The notes under the pieces: model-generated
What the model saw: the letters and a program-made list of their open reading frames with translations, nothing else
Told to the model about the DNA's origin: nothing
Database searches by the model: none
Shown: positions 7,976 through 16,553 of the stretch, piece by piece
How the letters are laid out: every line of letters begins with the position of its first letter
How positions within the stretch are numbered: the first letter of the stretch is position 1
Source of the DNA: an uncultured Alphaproteobacteria bacterium
GTDB lineage: Bacteria > Pseudomonadota > Alphaproteobacteria > Caulobacterales > Caulobacteraceae
NCBI GenBank assembly: GCA_937920085.1
Contig: CALETE010000031.1
Span: forward strand, 60,430-124,429
Reading direction: 5' to 3'
DNA length: 64,000 nt
Position numbers and translations under genes: made by a program

Positions 7976-10591
7976 TTGGATATTCGGTCCATGGCAATGC
8001 CGAGCTCGCCCGATATTTGGCCCCTGCAGCAATCCAGGCGCGGCCAAGCCGCGGCACACGATAACAGCGGAGGATCTGGATGGCTGGCGGTTGGCTTACT
8101 GATCGCAGCGCTTTCGTTCTGCCTCACCCTGCCGACCAAAGCTGCGCCCATGCCAGAGGAGCGGGCTCGGGTTCTTTCCATTGCATCGACGATTGAGCGC
8201 GATGCCAAGTCTACGACCTATGACGATCTGGGAAAGTACGGACAGCAGGCTTTAGCCCTAAAGGGGGCCGATAAATTCGTCCGGCTCCAATATGTGTCTC
8301 AGGAATATATCGAAAATTACGACATCGAGAAGTTTCAGAAATGGAATCAAATACTTCTCAACACGGCCAAGCAGGAAAACTCAGAGCGCTTTATAAAAAT
8401 AGCGGAAATTGATCAGACCCTGATCCAGGTCATTTTGGGCGATGAGTCCGCCTTGAAACGGCTGGCAGACCGCTCAACGACCGAGACAGATTGGTACGTT
8501 AAGGCCCATGCCCTCCTGCAGAGGGCGAATATTTCATCGGCCATGAACCGCAATACAGACAGCCTCCTGCTGGTCAGTGAGGCAGAGACCCTGGTCCGTG
8601 GGCGAGGGATCGAGGCCTCCTATGTGCGCCTGGAGATCGATGAGGCCCGCGCCCTACGGCTCATCACCGTATTTGACATATTTGGTGCGGCCAAGCTCAT
8701 GGAGGATGCCGCTTCCATCTATCACGGCCTAGGCCTTCCAAGGCCAAACAACCAAGAACTATACAACATGGCGGCCATCGCGATCCGCCTTGGTGACGAA
8801 GATCTCGCTAACAAGCTATTTTCCATCTACGACGGATTAGCCAGACCTTCGGACTCGCAAAGTCAAAAGCTGAACTATGTGAACTTGTGCGCGGCTGTGA
8901 AGCAAGCCTTCGGCACACCGCAGCAGGTTCTGGACTGTATTGGCTCCACGAACCTCGATTTTCAGCAAGGCGGCCCCACGGCCACCATCGTCACCGTTCA
9001 GCGCGCGCTGGCCAGAGCGCAGTTGGGCCAGGTCGCCCAGGCTGAAAACGATTATGCGACCTTGAAAGCCATTGAGGCGAAGGGCGGTTTGCTACCAACC
9101 GTTGCAACCAGGCTGCCTGTTCTAGAGGCCGAAATTAAGGCTGCACGCGGCGACGCCCAGTCAGGCTTCAAACAGCTACGGGCGTACATGCGATCCCAGT
9201 CCATCACTGAAGCCCAGATGTACGATTCAAGCCGTCGGGAAATCACTGAAGAATACACGCGCAACCTCCGTCTGCGCGCCCAATTGGTGAAGAGCCAAAG
9301 CCTGATTATCGCTCTCACCCTAGCCGCCTTGGCCGGGGGGGGCGTCATGTTGGGCCTACAAATCAGACTGGCCAACCGATATCGCAAGCAACGGGCGCGG
9401 GCTGAAGCAGCCACGGCGGCAAAGGACGAATTCCTCTCCAATATGAGCCACGAAATCCGCACACCGCTCACCGCGGTAATCGGCTTTGCACAGCTGCTCA
9501 AGAATCGTAGCGACCTTCCTGAAGATGCCCTGGTTCAAATTCGGAAGGTCATGGACGGCGGGAACGCCCTATTGCTGATCGTCAATGACGTCCTGGATTT
9601 CTCGAAAATCGAATCTGGACGGCTAGAGCTCGAGCCACAGCCATTTAAGCCAAAGGATGTCGTGTCCAGGGCGGTGGCCTTGGTGGAGGGCCTCGCGGAC
9701 GCAAAAGGGCTTAACCTTAGCTTTCAGTCAGATGACAGCCTGCCAGATTTGGTCGTTGGCGATGCAGGGCGACTGCGGCAAGCCATACTGAATTTGGTCA
9801 ATAACGCCGTGAAATTCACGAGCAGCGGGTCTGTTCTAGTCAAGCTGGCCTATGACGCGCAGACCTCTCGCCTGTCATGTGACGTGACAGATACAGGCCC
9901 AGGGATACCACTTGATAAGCAAGCCTTGTTGTTTAAGCGCTTTTCCCAGGTCGATAATTCCGTAAGCCGGGTCTATGGCGGATCGGGCCTCGGACTGGCC
10001 ATCACCCGAAGCTTGGTGGAGTTGATGGGGGGCGAAGTCAGTTTAGTCTCCCAGGAAGGCCAGGGATCAACTTTCTCCTTCTATGTCGTTGCCCCCATTG
10101 CTAGCGAGTTAGCCACGTCCGAAGTGGCCGCAGAGTCCTCTGCCCAATGGGATCAGGGCCAAGGCGGCCAGATTTTGATTGTCGATGACCGCGAGGAAAA
10201 CCGCGAAATCCTGAGGCTGATGATTACCGCAGTTGGTCTGACACCTGTTCTAGCGTCCAGCGGCGACGAGGGCGTAGCCTTGGCCAACAAAGATCCTTAT
10301 TCCCTGATCTTGATGGATGTTCGCATGCCAGGTCTTAGCGGTCTGGAAGCCAGCCGCATGATCCGCCAATCATCCAAGCAGAACGCGAGGACGCCGATCC
10401 TCGCAATTACAGCAAACGTCTCACCCAATGAGATCGAAGAGTGCCGGCAGGCCGGCATGCAGGATCACGTCAGCAAGCCTATCCGCGCAGCTGAATTGCT
10501 GCAGAAGGTTTCCACTTGGATTGATACGGAGATCGAGAGCCAATCTCCCTCGCCAGCAACCGACGTACGGGATCAAAAGGCTATGGCTTAA
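7976..10591 (+). CDS. Hybrid sensor histidine kinase with helical (TPR-like) sensor and C-terminal receiver
   Basis: Membrane-bound sensor kinase of up to 871 residues. A hydrophobic segment at about residues 36-52 ends in AxA and looks like a signal peptide or anchor. About 380 residues of helical, TPR-like sequence follow, probably periplasmic, then a membrane helix at about 441-463. The kinase core has the phosphoaccepting His492 in SNMSHEIRTPL, N-box NLVNNAVKF from residue 606, DTGPGIP from 639 and GGSGLGLAI near 668. The receiver domain starts near 734 with the acidic pair 737-738 and phosphoacceptor Asp781 in LMDVRMPG. The first codon is TTG 7976; ATGs at 7991 and 7997 are alternatives. 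No partner regulator is adjacent. Confidence 0.93.
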   Translation: MDIRSMAMPSSPDIWPLQQSRRGQAAAHDNSGGSGWLAVGLLIAALSFCLTLPTKAAPMPEERARVLSIASTIERDAKSTTYDDLGKYGQQALALKGADKFVRLQYVSQEYIENYDIEKFQKWNQILLNTAKQENSERFIKIAEIDQTLIQVILGDESALKRLADRSTTETDWYVKAHALLQRANISSAMNRNTDSLLLVSEAETLVRGRGIEASYVRLEIDEARALRLITVFDIFGAAKLMEDAASIYHGLGLPRPNNQELYNMAAIAIRLGDEDLANKLFSIYDGLARPSDSQSQKLNYVNLCAAVKQAFGTPQQVLDCIGSTNLDFQQGGPTATIVTVQRALARAQLGQVAQAENDYATLKAIEAKGGLLPTVATRLPVLEAEIKAARGDAQSGFKQLRAYMRSQSITEAQMYDSSRREITEEYTRNLRLRAQLVKSQSLIIALTLAALAGGGVMLGLQIRLANRYRKQRARAEAATAAKDEFLSNMSHEIRTPLTAVIGFAQLLKNRSDLPEDALVQIRKVMDGGNALLLIVNDVLDFSKIESGRLELEPQPFKPKDVVSRAVALVEGLADAKGLNLSFQSDDSLPDLVVGDAGRLRQAILNLVNNAVKFTSSGSVLVKLAYDAQTSRLSCDVTDTGPGIPLDKQALLFKRFSQVDNSVSRVYGGSGLGLAITRSLVELMGGEVSLVSQEGQGSTFSFYVVAPIASELATSEVAAESSAQWDQGQGGQILIVDDREENREILRLMITAVGLTPVLASSGDEGVALANKDPYSLILMDVRMPGLSGLEASRMIRQSSKQNARTPILAITANVSPNEIEECRQAGMQDHVSKPIRAAELLQKVSTWIDTEIESQSPSPATDVRDQKAMA

Positions 10592-10641
10592 TCGCGTTAA
10601 CCCGTGGTGCCGAAATCAAGCACCCCTGTTTTCCGACGATA

Positions 10642-10692
10642 GCCCGCACGAATGCCAAAAGGCCCGCGCCGATCCTAAAAAATCGTGCGGGC
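10642..10692. repeat. Inverted repeat between convergent genes
   Basis: A perfect 9-base inverted repeat, GCCCGCACG at 10642-10650 and CGTGCGGGC at 10684-10692, encloses a 33-base loop. It lies between the convergent hybrid kinase and acyl-CoA dehydrogenase genes. It may be a transcription end structure, but no T-run follows on either strand. Confidence 0.4.
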
Positions 10693-10717
10693 CCCAGAGC
10701 TTAACGCAAATGGCTAA

Positions 10718-11863
10718 TTAGGCGACCTTGCCCAGGGAAAGGGCCTCATATCGGGCCAGGTAGTGATCGGTAGAGCCGAAAGCCCCCTCAATCATGGTGG
10801 CACGCTTGAAGTAATGGCCGATCGCCATTTCGTCGGTCATGCCCATACCACCGTGCAGTTGGATCGCGTTCTGACCGACAAACTTGCAGGCCTTACCGAG
10901 CTGGACCTTGGCCGCAGACACGGCCTTCGCGCGCTCTTCTGCAGGGTCTTCAAGCTTTATGGTGGCCATATAGGTCATGGACACCGACTGCTCCAGCTGG
11001 ATGAACATATCGACCATCCGGTGCTGAAGAACCTGGAAGGACGAGATCGGCTGACCAAACTGCTTACGCTGTTTGGTGTATTCCAAAGTACCCTCGTGCA
11101 GGCGACGCAGCACACCGCAAGCCTCGGCGCAGGTTGCACCGACGGCTTCATCGATCACCTGTTCCACGAGCGGTAGGGACTGGCCTTCAGGGCCGACCAG
11201 GGCTTCGGCCCCGACGGATACGTTTTCGAAATAGACTTCCGAGGCGCGGAAACCGTCCACGGTCGGATAGTCCCGGGTGGTGACACCCTTGGCGGACTTC
11301 TCAACGATGAAGACCGAAACACCCTCTGCTTCACGTTGGCCACCAGCCGTTCGAGCGGTGACGATGAAGTGCGTGGCATAGGGTGCGCCGATCACCACAG
11401 CCTTATGGCCGTTTAGGACATATCCAGAGCCGTCCTTCTTGGCCGACGTCTTCAGGTCTGCCCAGTTATACCGCCCTTGGGGTTCGGCATAAGCGAAGGC
11501 GATGATGGCCTCGCCCGCAATGATCTTGCCGATAAGCTCATCTGCACCTGCTGGCTTACCGTGCTTCAGGAAGCCGCCGCCGATGACAACCGTCTGCAGA
11601 TAGGGCTCGACCACGAGGGACTTCCCGAGCTCTTCCATGACGACCATGTTTTCAGTGTAACCGCCGCCTAGGCCGCCCTGCTCCTCAGAGAAGGCCGCAC
11701 CCAAAATGCCGAGCTCATCGGCAAAGGCCTTCCAGACATCAGGACGCCAGCCCGGCTCGGCCTTGAGAGCCGCGCGGCGCTGATCGAAGCTGTAATTGTC
11801 GGCCAGATAGCTGGCGACGGTGTCGCGCAGCATGGACTGTTCGTCGGTGAAGCTGAAATCCAT
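10718..11863 (-). CDS. Acyl-CoA dehydrogenase, second subunit-like
   Basis: FAD-dependent acyl-CoA dehydrogenase of 381 residues. It begins MDFSFTDEQSMLRDTVASYL, the normal N-terminus of the family, so ATG 11863 is preferred over an in-frame ATG 45 bases upstream. The FAD/substrate block is divergent (IAFAYAEPQGRYNW in place of the usual TEP-GS motif), and the C-terminal region IQLHGGMGMTDEMAIGHYFKR resembles the helper subunits of alpha2beta2 dehydrogenases of steroid and related pathways. It follows another acyl-CoA dehydrogenase by 74 bases on the same strand. The substrate cannot be told. Confidence 0.88.
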   Translation of the reverse strand: MDFSFTDEQSMLRDTVASYLADNYSFDQRRAALKAEPGWRPDVWKAFADELGILGAAFSEEQGGLGGGYTENMVVMEELGKSLVVEPYLQTVVIGGGFLKHGKPAGADELIGKIIAGEAIIAFAYAEPQGRYNWADLKTSAKKDGSGYVLNGHKAVVIGAPYATHFIVTARTAGGQREAEGVSVFIVEKSAKGVTTRDYPTVDGFRASEVYFENVSVGAEALVGPEGQSLPLVEQVIDEAVGATCAEACGVLRRLHEGTLEYTKQRKQFGQPISSFQVLQHRMVDMFIQLEQSVSMTYMATIKLEDPAEERAKAVSAAKVQLGKACKFVGQNAIQLHGGMGMTDEMAIGHYFKRATMIEGAFGSTDHYLARYEALSLGKVA

Positions 11864-11937
11864 GGTTTCCTCGGGTCGTTCGCCGCCCCGTCCGTGACGA
11901 GGCGGCATTTCGTGGGTTTTCGGTGTTTCGAAGGGTC

Positions 11938-13140
11938 TTAGATGCCCAAAACCATCTTGGCGATGATGTTGCGCTGGATCTCATTTGATCCACCATAAAT
12001 GGAGGTCTTGCGCGTATTGAAATAATCCCCGGCGGTGTCGAGGGCGTGTAGCGGCCCAACCCCGGAATTATGTCCAGCTTCACCCAGGAAGGGTGCGCCA
12101 TAATGACCCGCAGCCTCGAGCGCCAGCTCGGTCAGGCGTTGCTGAATTTCCGTCCCCTTAATTTTGAGGATGGAGCTCTCCGGGCCAGGCCCCTTGCCAC
12201 TGCTTTCGCCGGCAAGCGTCCGCAATTCAGTGAATTCCAGGGCGGTCAGATCGATTTCCAGCTCGGCGATCTTCCGGCGGAAGAACGGGTCCATCAGCAG
12301 GGTGCCATCCAAATCCGACATTTCTGTCGACGCCATTTCGCGTATCCGCTCCAGACCACGCTTGGATCGCGCGACCCCGGCAATGCCGGAACGTTCATGA
12401 GCCAGAAGGGCCTTGGCGCAGGTCCAGCCCTGGTTCTCGTGGAAGATGCGGTTCTCCACCGGCACCTTCACATTGTCTAGGAACACGTCATTGACCTCAT
12501 GGCCACCTTCCAGGGTCGTGATCCGGCGGACTTCAATGCCAGGCGACTTCATATCGATGAGCAGGAAGCTGATCCCAGCCTGTGGCTTGGCGTCTGGGTC
12601 TGTGCGGACCAGGAAGAAACCCCAGTCGGCGTGCTGGCCCAGGGTCGTCCAGGTCTTTTGACCGTTGACCAGATAGTATTCCTTGCCGTCGTCGGCGGTG
12701 AAGCGTTCGGCCTTCGTTTTGAGGTTAGCCAAATCCGACCCGGCGCCTGGCTCTGAATAACCCTGGCACCACCAGATTTTGCCGTCCCGAATGTCAGGCA
12801 GGAACTTGGCTTTCTGCTCCGGCGTTCCGAAGGTGTAAAGCACAGGAGCCAGCATGGCGACACCGAAGGGCAGGATGCCGATGGTGTCTGCCAGGGCTTG
12901 CTCTTCGGACCAGATATACTTCTGGGTCGGGGTCCAGTTGGTTCCGCCCAATTCTACGGGCCACGACGGCGTAGACCACCCCTTCTTGGCCAGAATACGA
13001 TGCCAGGAGAGATGGTCCTCTTTGGAGAGGGTCTCGCCGCGGTCTTGTTTCTCCCGCAGGGCTTTGGGATAATTCTCAGCGATGAAGGTCCGTGCTTCGA
13101 GCCGGAACGCATTGTCTTCCGCAGAAAAGTCGAGGTTCAT
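11938..13140 (-). CDS. Acyl-CoA dehydrogenase, first subunit-like
   Basis: FAD-dependent acyl-CoA dehydrogenase of 400 residues. The FAD-contact block WWCQGYSEPGAGSDLANLK is intact, and the C-terminus reads SIYGGSNEIQRNIIAK. The glutamate of the classical IYEGT catalytic motif is glycine here. A Glu in LLAHERSGIAG, where several heteromeric dehydrogenases place the base, is present. Together with the divergent neighbour this suggests a two-gene enzyme acting on a bulky acyl-CoA, by analogy with FadE26/FadE27-type pairs; this is inference. A palindrome 81-94 bases upstream may be its operator. Confidence 0.9.
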   Translation of the reverse strand: MNLDFSAEDNAFRLEARTFIAENYPKALREKQDRGETLSKEDHLSWHRILAKKGWSTPSWPVELGGTNWTPTQKYIWSEEQALADTIGILPFGVAMLAPVLYTFGTPEQKAKFLPDIRDGKIWWCQGYSEPGAGSDLANLKTKAERFTADDGKEYYLVNGQKTWTTLGQHADWGFFLVRTDPDAKPQAGISFLLIDMKSPGIEVRRITTLEGGHEVNDVFLDNVKVPVENRIFHENQGWTCAKALLAHERSGIAGVARSKRGLERIREMASTEMSDLDGTLLMDPFFRRKIAELEIDLTALEFTELRTLAGESSGKGPGPESSILKIKGTEIQQRLTELALEAAGHYGAPFLGEAGHNSGVGPLHALDTAGDYFNTRKTSIYGGSNEIQRNIIAKMVLGI

Positions 13141-13220
13141 GTCGGGGCTCCCTGACGCGTACGCCTACAGCGTAAAAATAAGCGGTGCATCCATAGCGAA
13201 ACGTCTGCGCCTTGGGAAGA

Positions 13221-13234
13221 TGACGTTTACGTCA
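13221..13234. promoter_or_regulatory. Palindrome TGACGT-TT-ACGTCA upstream of the acyl-CoA dehydrogenase pair
   Basis: A perfect 6+6 inverted repeat with a 2-base centre lies 81-94 bases before the ATG at 13140, between the dehydrogenase gene and the converging side of the permease operon. Acyl-CoA catabolic genes are often controlled from such palindromes by TetR or MerR (LiuR-like) regulators. No regulator gene is nearby. Confidence 0.4.
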
Positions 13235-13245
13235 ACGGAAACATT

Positions 13246-13485
13246 TTATCGTGGGTCTTCCGCCTCAGGCATCTTGAACTGCAGGTGGATGACGATCCGA
13301 CCGTCCTTCACCCGCGGATCGCCCGGCTGAACGTGAAAGTTTCGAACCAGTTGCAGGGCAAAGCTCCCGACATTGGCATTGAGCGGTGCTTCCGAAACCA
13401 AATGGCAATTGCGCAGTCTATTGGACGGCAAGACCTTGCAGGCGACCACCGCCCTCCCCTGGTGTGGCGGTGGCGGGTGATCCAC
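13246..13485 (-). CDS. Small TonB C-terminal-domain protein without membrane anchor
   Basis: A 79-residue product made almost only of a TonB/energy-transducer C-terminal domain. The pattern is RAVVACKVLPSNRLRNCHLVSEAP with the paired Cys16 and Cys27 seen in caulobacterial TonB-like domains, then the IHLQFKM final strand. A short proline run (PPPP at residues 4-7) precedes it, as in TonB linkers, but there is no signal peptide or membrane helix. The GTG start overlaps the stop of the upstream permease (TAGTG), so it is probably translated by coupling. It may be a relic or a soluble module serving the transporter; function unknown. Confidence 0.6.
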   Translation of the reverse strand: MDHPPPPHQGRAVVACKVLPSNRLRNCHLVSEAPLNANVGSFALQLVRNFHVQPGDPRVKDGRIVIHLQFKMPEAEDPR

Positions 13486-14669
13486 TAGGCCGCCAAGGCC
13501 AGCAGCGGCTTTTGTCGGGCGGCACGCCAGCCTGGAAAAATCCCGCCGATCAAACCAATGATCAGGGCCAGGGTCACCGCCTGTCCAATGATCTGCGGGC
13601 CGATCTGTAATTTGAAGGCCACCTGGGTGAAGCCTGCCCCGAGGGTAGACGCAGAAAGGCCATTAAACCCGACGGCGCAGATGGCGACACCAAGCAGGGC
13701 GCCGAGGGCCGAGAGCACGAGGGCCTCAACCATGGTGCCCATAAAGGCCGAAAATCCGGAAAAGCCGATCACCCTTAGGGTGGCGATCTCGGCAGCCCGG
13801 CTAGATACCGAGGCGTACATGGTGTTGAGCGCCCCAGCCAGGGCGCCAATGGCCATGATTATGCCCAGGGGCCAGCCGAAATACCTGATCAGCAGGCCGG
13901 AGCGCTCAGCCTGACCAGCATAGAAGTCGAGCTCGCTTTGGGCCTTCAGCTGCAGGCGGGGTTCGTCCTTCACATACTTCTCAAAGGCCGACATGGCGGC
14001 AGGGCTGGTCAGAACAACGCGAGCCGTCTGGAAAGAAGTGCCGCGGTTGAACAGGCTCTGCACCACCGGCGCATCAGCCCAAAGTTCAGATTCAAAGACC
14101 GTGCCGGGCGCTTCGAACACCCCGACCACCTTCCAGTTTTGGGTGCCGAACCGGATGGTCTTGCCCATTTCGAACCCGGCGAACTCCCGCAGCAAGCCGG
14201 CGCCGACCACGATCTCGTTAGAGCCAGGCGTGAACATCCGGCCCTCCTTGATCTTGGCCTGCTTGCGAACCAGCAGGCCGTCAGGTCCTATACCGCGCAT
14301 GGGCATGTTGGCCTTGGTGCCGGAGGACTTCTTGATGCCGTCCACCACCAGCATGAGCTCTGACGACACCAGCGGGCTGCCGTCCGGTCCGGTCTTGACG
14401 CCTGGCCCCTGCCCTAACAGATCAGCCTGTTCCTTCGACATGGAACTGTTGAGTTCGGCCTCAGCGCCGTCCCTCAGGACAATGGCCACATCAGGTGCCC
14501 CTGAGCCCTTGAGGGTTTGATTAAAGCCATTGGCCAGCGACAGAAAGCCTAGCAGCACGGCGACCACCAAGGCGACCGAAACCACCGTCGATAGGGACAT
14601 CCAAAGACGCTGGGGAATGGACCGCACATTCAAGGCGATCACGGAACCGGTCTGACGAAGCAAGCTCAT
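13485..14669 (-). CDS. ABC transporter permease (FtsX/MacB-like), second
   Basis: Inner-membrane permease of 394 residues with the FtsX/MacB-like plan: one N-terminal helix at about residues 26-48, a large periplasmic domain, and three C-terminal helices. The C-terminal block SSRAAEIATLRVIGFSG is the usual coupling region of this permease type. It begins 12 bases after the stop of the other permease and is the fourth gene in the membrane fusion protein / ATPase / permease / permease operon. The stop TAG overlaps the GTG of the TonB-domain gene. The export substrate (peptide, lipid, lipoprotein or drug) cannot be deduced. Confidence 0.9.
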   Translation of the reverse strand: MSLLRQTGSVIALNVRSIPQRLWMSLSTVVSVALVVAVLLGFLSLANGFNQTLKGSGAPDVAIVLRDGAEAELNSSMSKEQADLLGQGPGVKTGPDGSPLVSSELMLVVDGIKKSSGTKANMPMRGIGPDGLLVRKQAKIKEGRMFTPGSNEIVVGAGLLREFAGFEMGKTIRFGTQNWKVVGVFEAPGTVFESELWADAPVVQSLFNRGTSFQTARVVLTSPAAMSAFEKYVKDEPRLQLKAQSELDFYAGQAERSGLLIRYFGWPLGIIMAIGALAGALNTMYASVSSRAAEIATLRVIGFSGFSAFMGTMVEALVLSALGALLGVAICAVGFNGLSASTLGAGFTQVAFKLQIGPQIIGQAVTLALIIGLIGGIFPGWRAARQKPLLALAA

Positions 14670-14681
14670 CGTGTGTGTCCT

Positions 14682-15851
14682 CTAGCGCCGGTTCAAGGCG
14701 TCGATAATGCTCATGCGCAAGGCCGAGACCGCCGGTATGGCGCCTGTCACCAGGCCAAGGCTAATGGCCAGCATCAAGCCGGTGATCGCCACCACAGGCG
14801 CCATAGAAAGGTCGCCGAACTGAGCGCCAGCCGGAGACTTGGCGAGTCCTTTGAGGATCAGGGCCGAAACCCCTAGCCCCAAAACCGCCCCCATGGTCGA
14901 AAGCAGCAGAGCCTCGCCGAGCACCATGCGTAAGACCCGCGGGCTGGAGAAGCCCAGGGTCTTCATGACGCCGATTTCCTTGGTCCGCTCGCGCATGGCC
15001 GAGACCAAGGTCGTGCTGACAATCATCAGAATGGCGGTGAAGGCTGCGGCTACCACCATGGAGACGATGAAGTTGAGGTCGCCAGCCTGCTTGAGGAAGG
15101 CCCGGGCGAAGGTCTTTTCATCCACGGTCGAGGTCTCTGCCGGAGAATTGGCGAATGTGGCGTCGACGACCTTGGCTATGCGGTCGTTGAGGTCAGGGGA
15201 CGCCGAGCGAATGGCGATATTACCAATGGTGTCGCGACCGAACGTCCGCGTCTCATTGACATAGTCATAGTGGAAATAGATGGCGGACGTGGAGTCCGTG
15301 GGCTTAGCGCCTGTGAAGATGCCGGTGATCTTCATATCCCAGGTCCGACTGCCATCGGGTTTGACATAGATGTTCGAGCTGATGGGGATGGTCTGCCCGA
15401 GCTTCCAGCCATAGAGATCCGCCAGCGACTTGCCGACCAGGACGCCCGTGCGCTCTGAAAGGAAGGCCTTCTTCTCGGCCTCGGTCAGCCGAACTTCATC
15501 GCCATAGAGGTTGAGGTAGGTTTCAGGGTCCACATAGAAGCCCACAAACCGGCTCTTCCTCTGATCCTGATAATAGGCGCCGAACCAGCTTTGGTGCGTG
15601 ACGCCGGTCACGCCCTCAATCGTCGCAACCCGGTTCACGTAGGCGATTGGCAGAGGCTGGGTGAAGTTGATCTTATTGGAGACGATCAGCCGGTTGCCGG
15701 AGGTCCCTGTCTCAGACGCCGCATTGAGCGCCACATTCAGGCTGGTCAGCATTCCAAAGATCAAAAAGGCCATGAAGATCGAGACCGTCAGCAGGATCGT
15801 CCGCAACGGTTTTCGAAACAGGTTCTTCCGAACGAGGTCGAAGTCGTTCAT
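14682..15851 (-). CDS. ABC transporter permease (FtsX/MacB-like), first
   Basis: Permease of 389 residues with the same four-helix FtsX plan as its neighbour: helix at about residues 16-38, a periplasmic domain of about 200 residues, then three helices beginning near residue 265. The cytoplasmic motif MRERTKEIGVMKTLGFS precedes the last helices and is diagnostic for the family. Its ATG overlaps the ATPase stop (ATGA). Having two different permeases with one ATPase implies a heterodimeric membrane part. Confidence 0.9.
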   Translation of the reverse strand: MNDFDLVRKNLFRKPLRTILLTVSIFMAFLIFGMLTSLNVALNAASETGTSGNRLIVSNKINFTQPLPIAYVNRVATIEGVTGVTHQSWFGAYYQDQRKSRFVGFYVDPETYLNLYGDEVRLTEAEKKAFLSERTGVLVGKSLADLYGWKLGQTIPISSNIYVKPDGSRTWDMKITGIFTGAKPTDSTSAIYFHYDYVNETRTFGRDTIGNIAIRSASPDLNDRIAKVVDATFANSPAETSTVDEKTFARAFLKQAGDLNFIVSMVVAAAFTAILMIVSTTLVSAMRERTKEIGVMKTLGFSSPRVLRMVLGEALLLSTMGAVLGLGVSALILKGLAKSPAGAQFGDLSMAPVVAITGLMLAISLGLVTGAIPAVSALRMSIIDALNRR

Positions 15852-16531
15852 GCCATTGCCTCGACAAAGCGGCCCTTATCCAGATGCAGGGTCCGGGTGG
15901 CGAACCGGGCGGCCTCAGGATCGTGGGTGACCATGACAATGGTCTTGCCCAGTTCCTTGTTCAGCAGTTGCAGGGTCCGCAGGATGTCATTGGCGGTAGC
16001 GCGATCCAGGTCGCCGGTCGGTTCGTCGGCCAGGATTAGCTTTGGGTCGGAGACAATGGCCCGGGCGATGGCCACCCGCTGCTGCTGACCGCCGGACAGT
16101 TCCTTGGGCTTGTGTTTCGCCCGATCGGACAATTCGACAATCTTGAGGGCCGTCTCGACATTATCCCGACGCTTCTTGGGCGACAGCTTGGTGAGCATCA
16201 GCGGCAGCTCGACATTCTGTGCCGCCGTCAGCACAGGCATGAGGTTATAGAACTGGAAGATGAAGCCGACGCTGCGGGCCCGCCAGGCCGCCAGCTGGCC
16301 CTCAGAATACCCATCGATGCGCTCGCCGTCGAACCAGATCTCACCCCCGTCGGTGCGGTCCGTGCCCCCCAATAAATTGAGCAAGGTCGTCTTACCAGAT
16401 CCGGACGGCCCCATAATGGCGACGAAATCGCCCTCTTCAATGCCCATGGTTAGGCCGTCAAAGATGGCAATGCCCTCCTTGCCGCGCCGATAATTCTTGG
16501 TGACATTGTTCAGCTGAATGAGGGCGCTCAT
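15848..16531 (-). CDS. ABC transporter ATP-binding protein (LolD/MacB-like)
   Basis: ATPase of 227 residues. Walker A is GPSGSGKTTL at about residues 41-50, the signature motif LSGGQQQRVAIARAI at about 143-157 and Walker B LILADEPTGDLD directly after, followed by the switch histidine in VMVTHDPE. This set is typical for ATPases paired with FtsX/MacB-type permeases. It lies 22 bases after the membrane fusion protein gene and overlaps the first permease by four bases. Confidence 0.95.
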   Translation of the reverse strand: MSALIQLNNVTKNYRRGKEGIAIFDGLTMGIEEGDFVAIMGPSGSGKTTLLNLLGGTDRTDGGEIWFDGERIDGYSEGQLAAWRARSVGFIFQFYNLMPVLTAAQNVELPLMLTKLSPKKRRDNVETALKIVELSDRAKHKPKELSGGQQQRVAIARAIVSDPKLILADEPTGDLDRATANDILRTLQLLNKELGKTIVMVTHDPEAARFATRTLHLDKGRFVEAMA

Positions 16532-16553
16532 TGGGGGATCCTGCAGGGCCGCT

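Noticed and set aside
7878..8102. Short frame beginning with a hydrophobic stretch (MLGLLLFVLVAAPLGQ)
   Set aside because: It overlaps the hybrid kinase start, lacks a good ribosome-binding site, and its later part is not protein-like.
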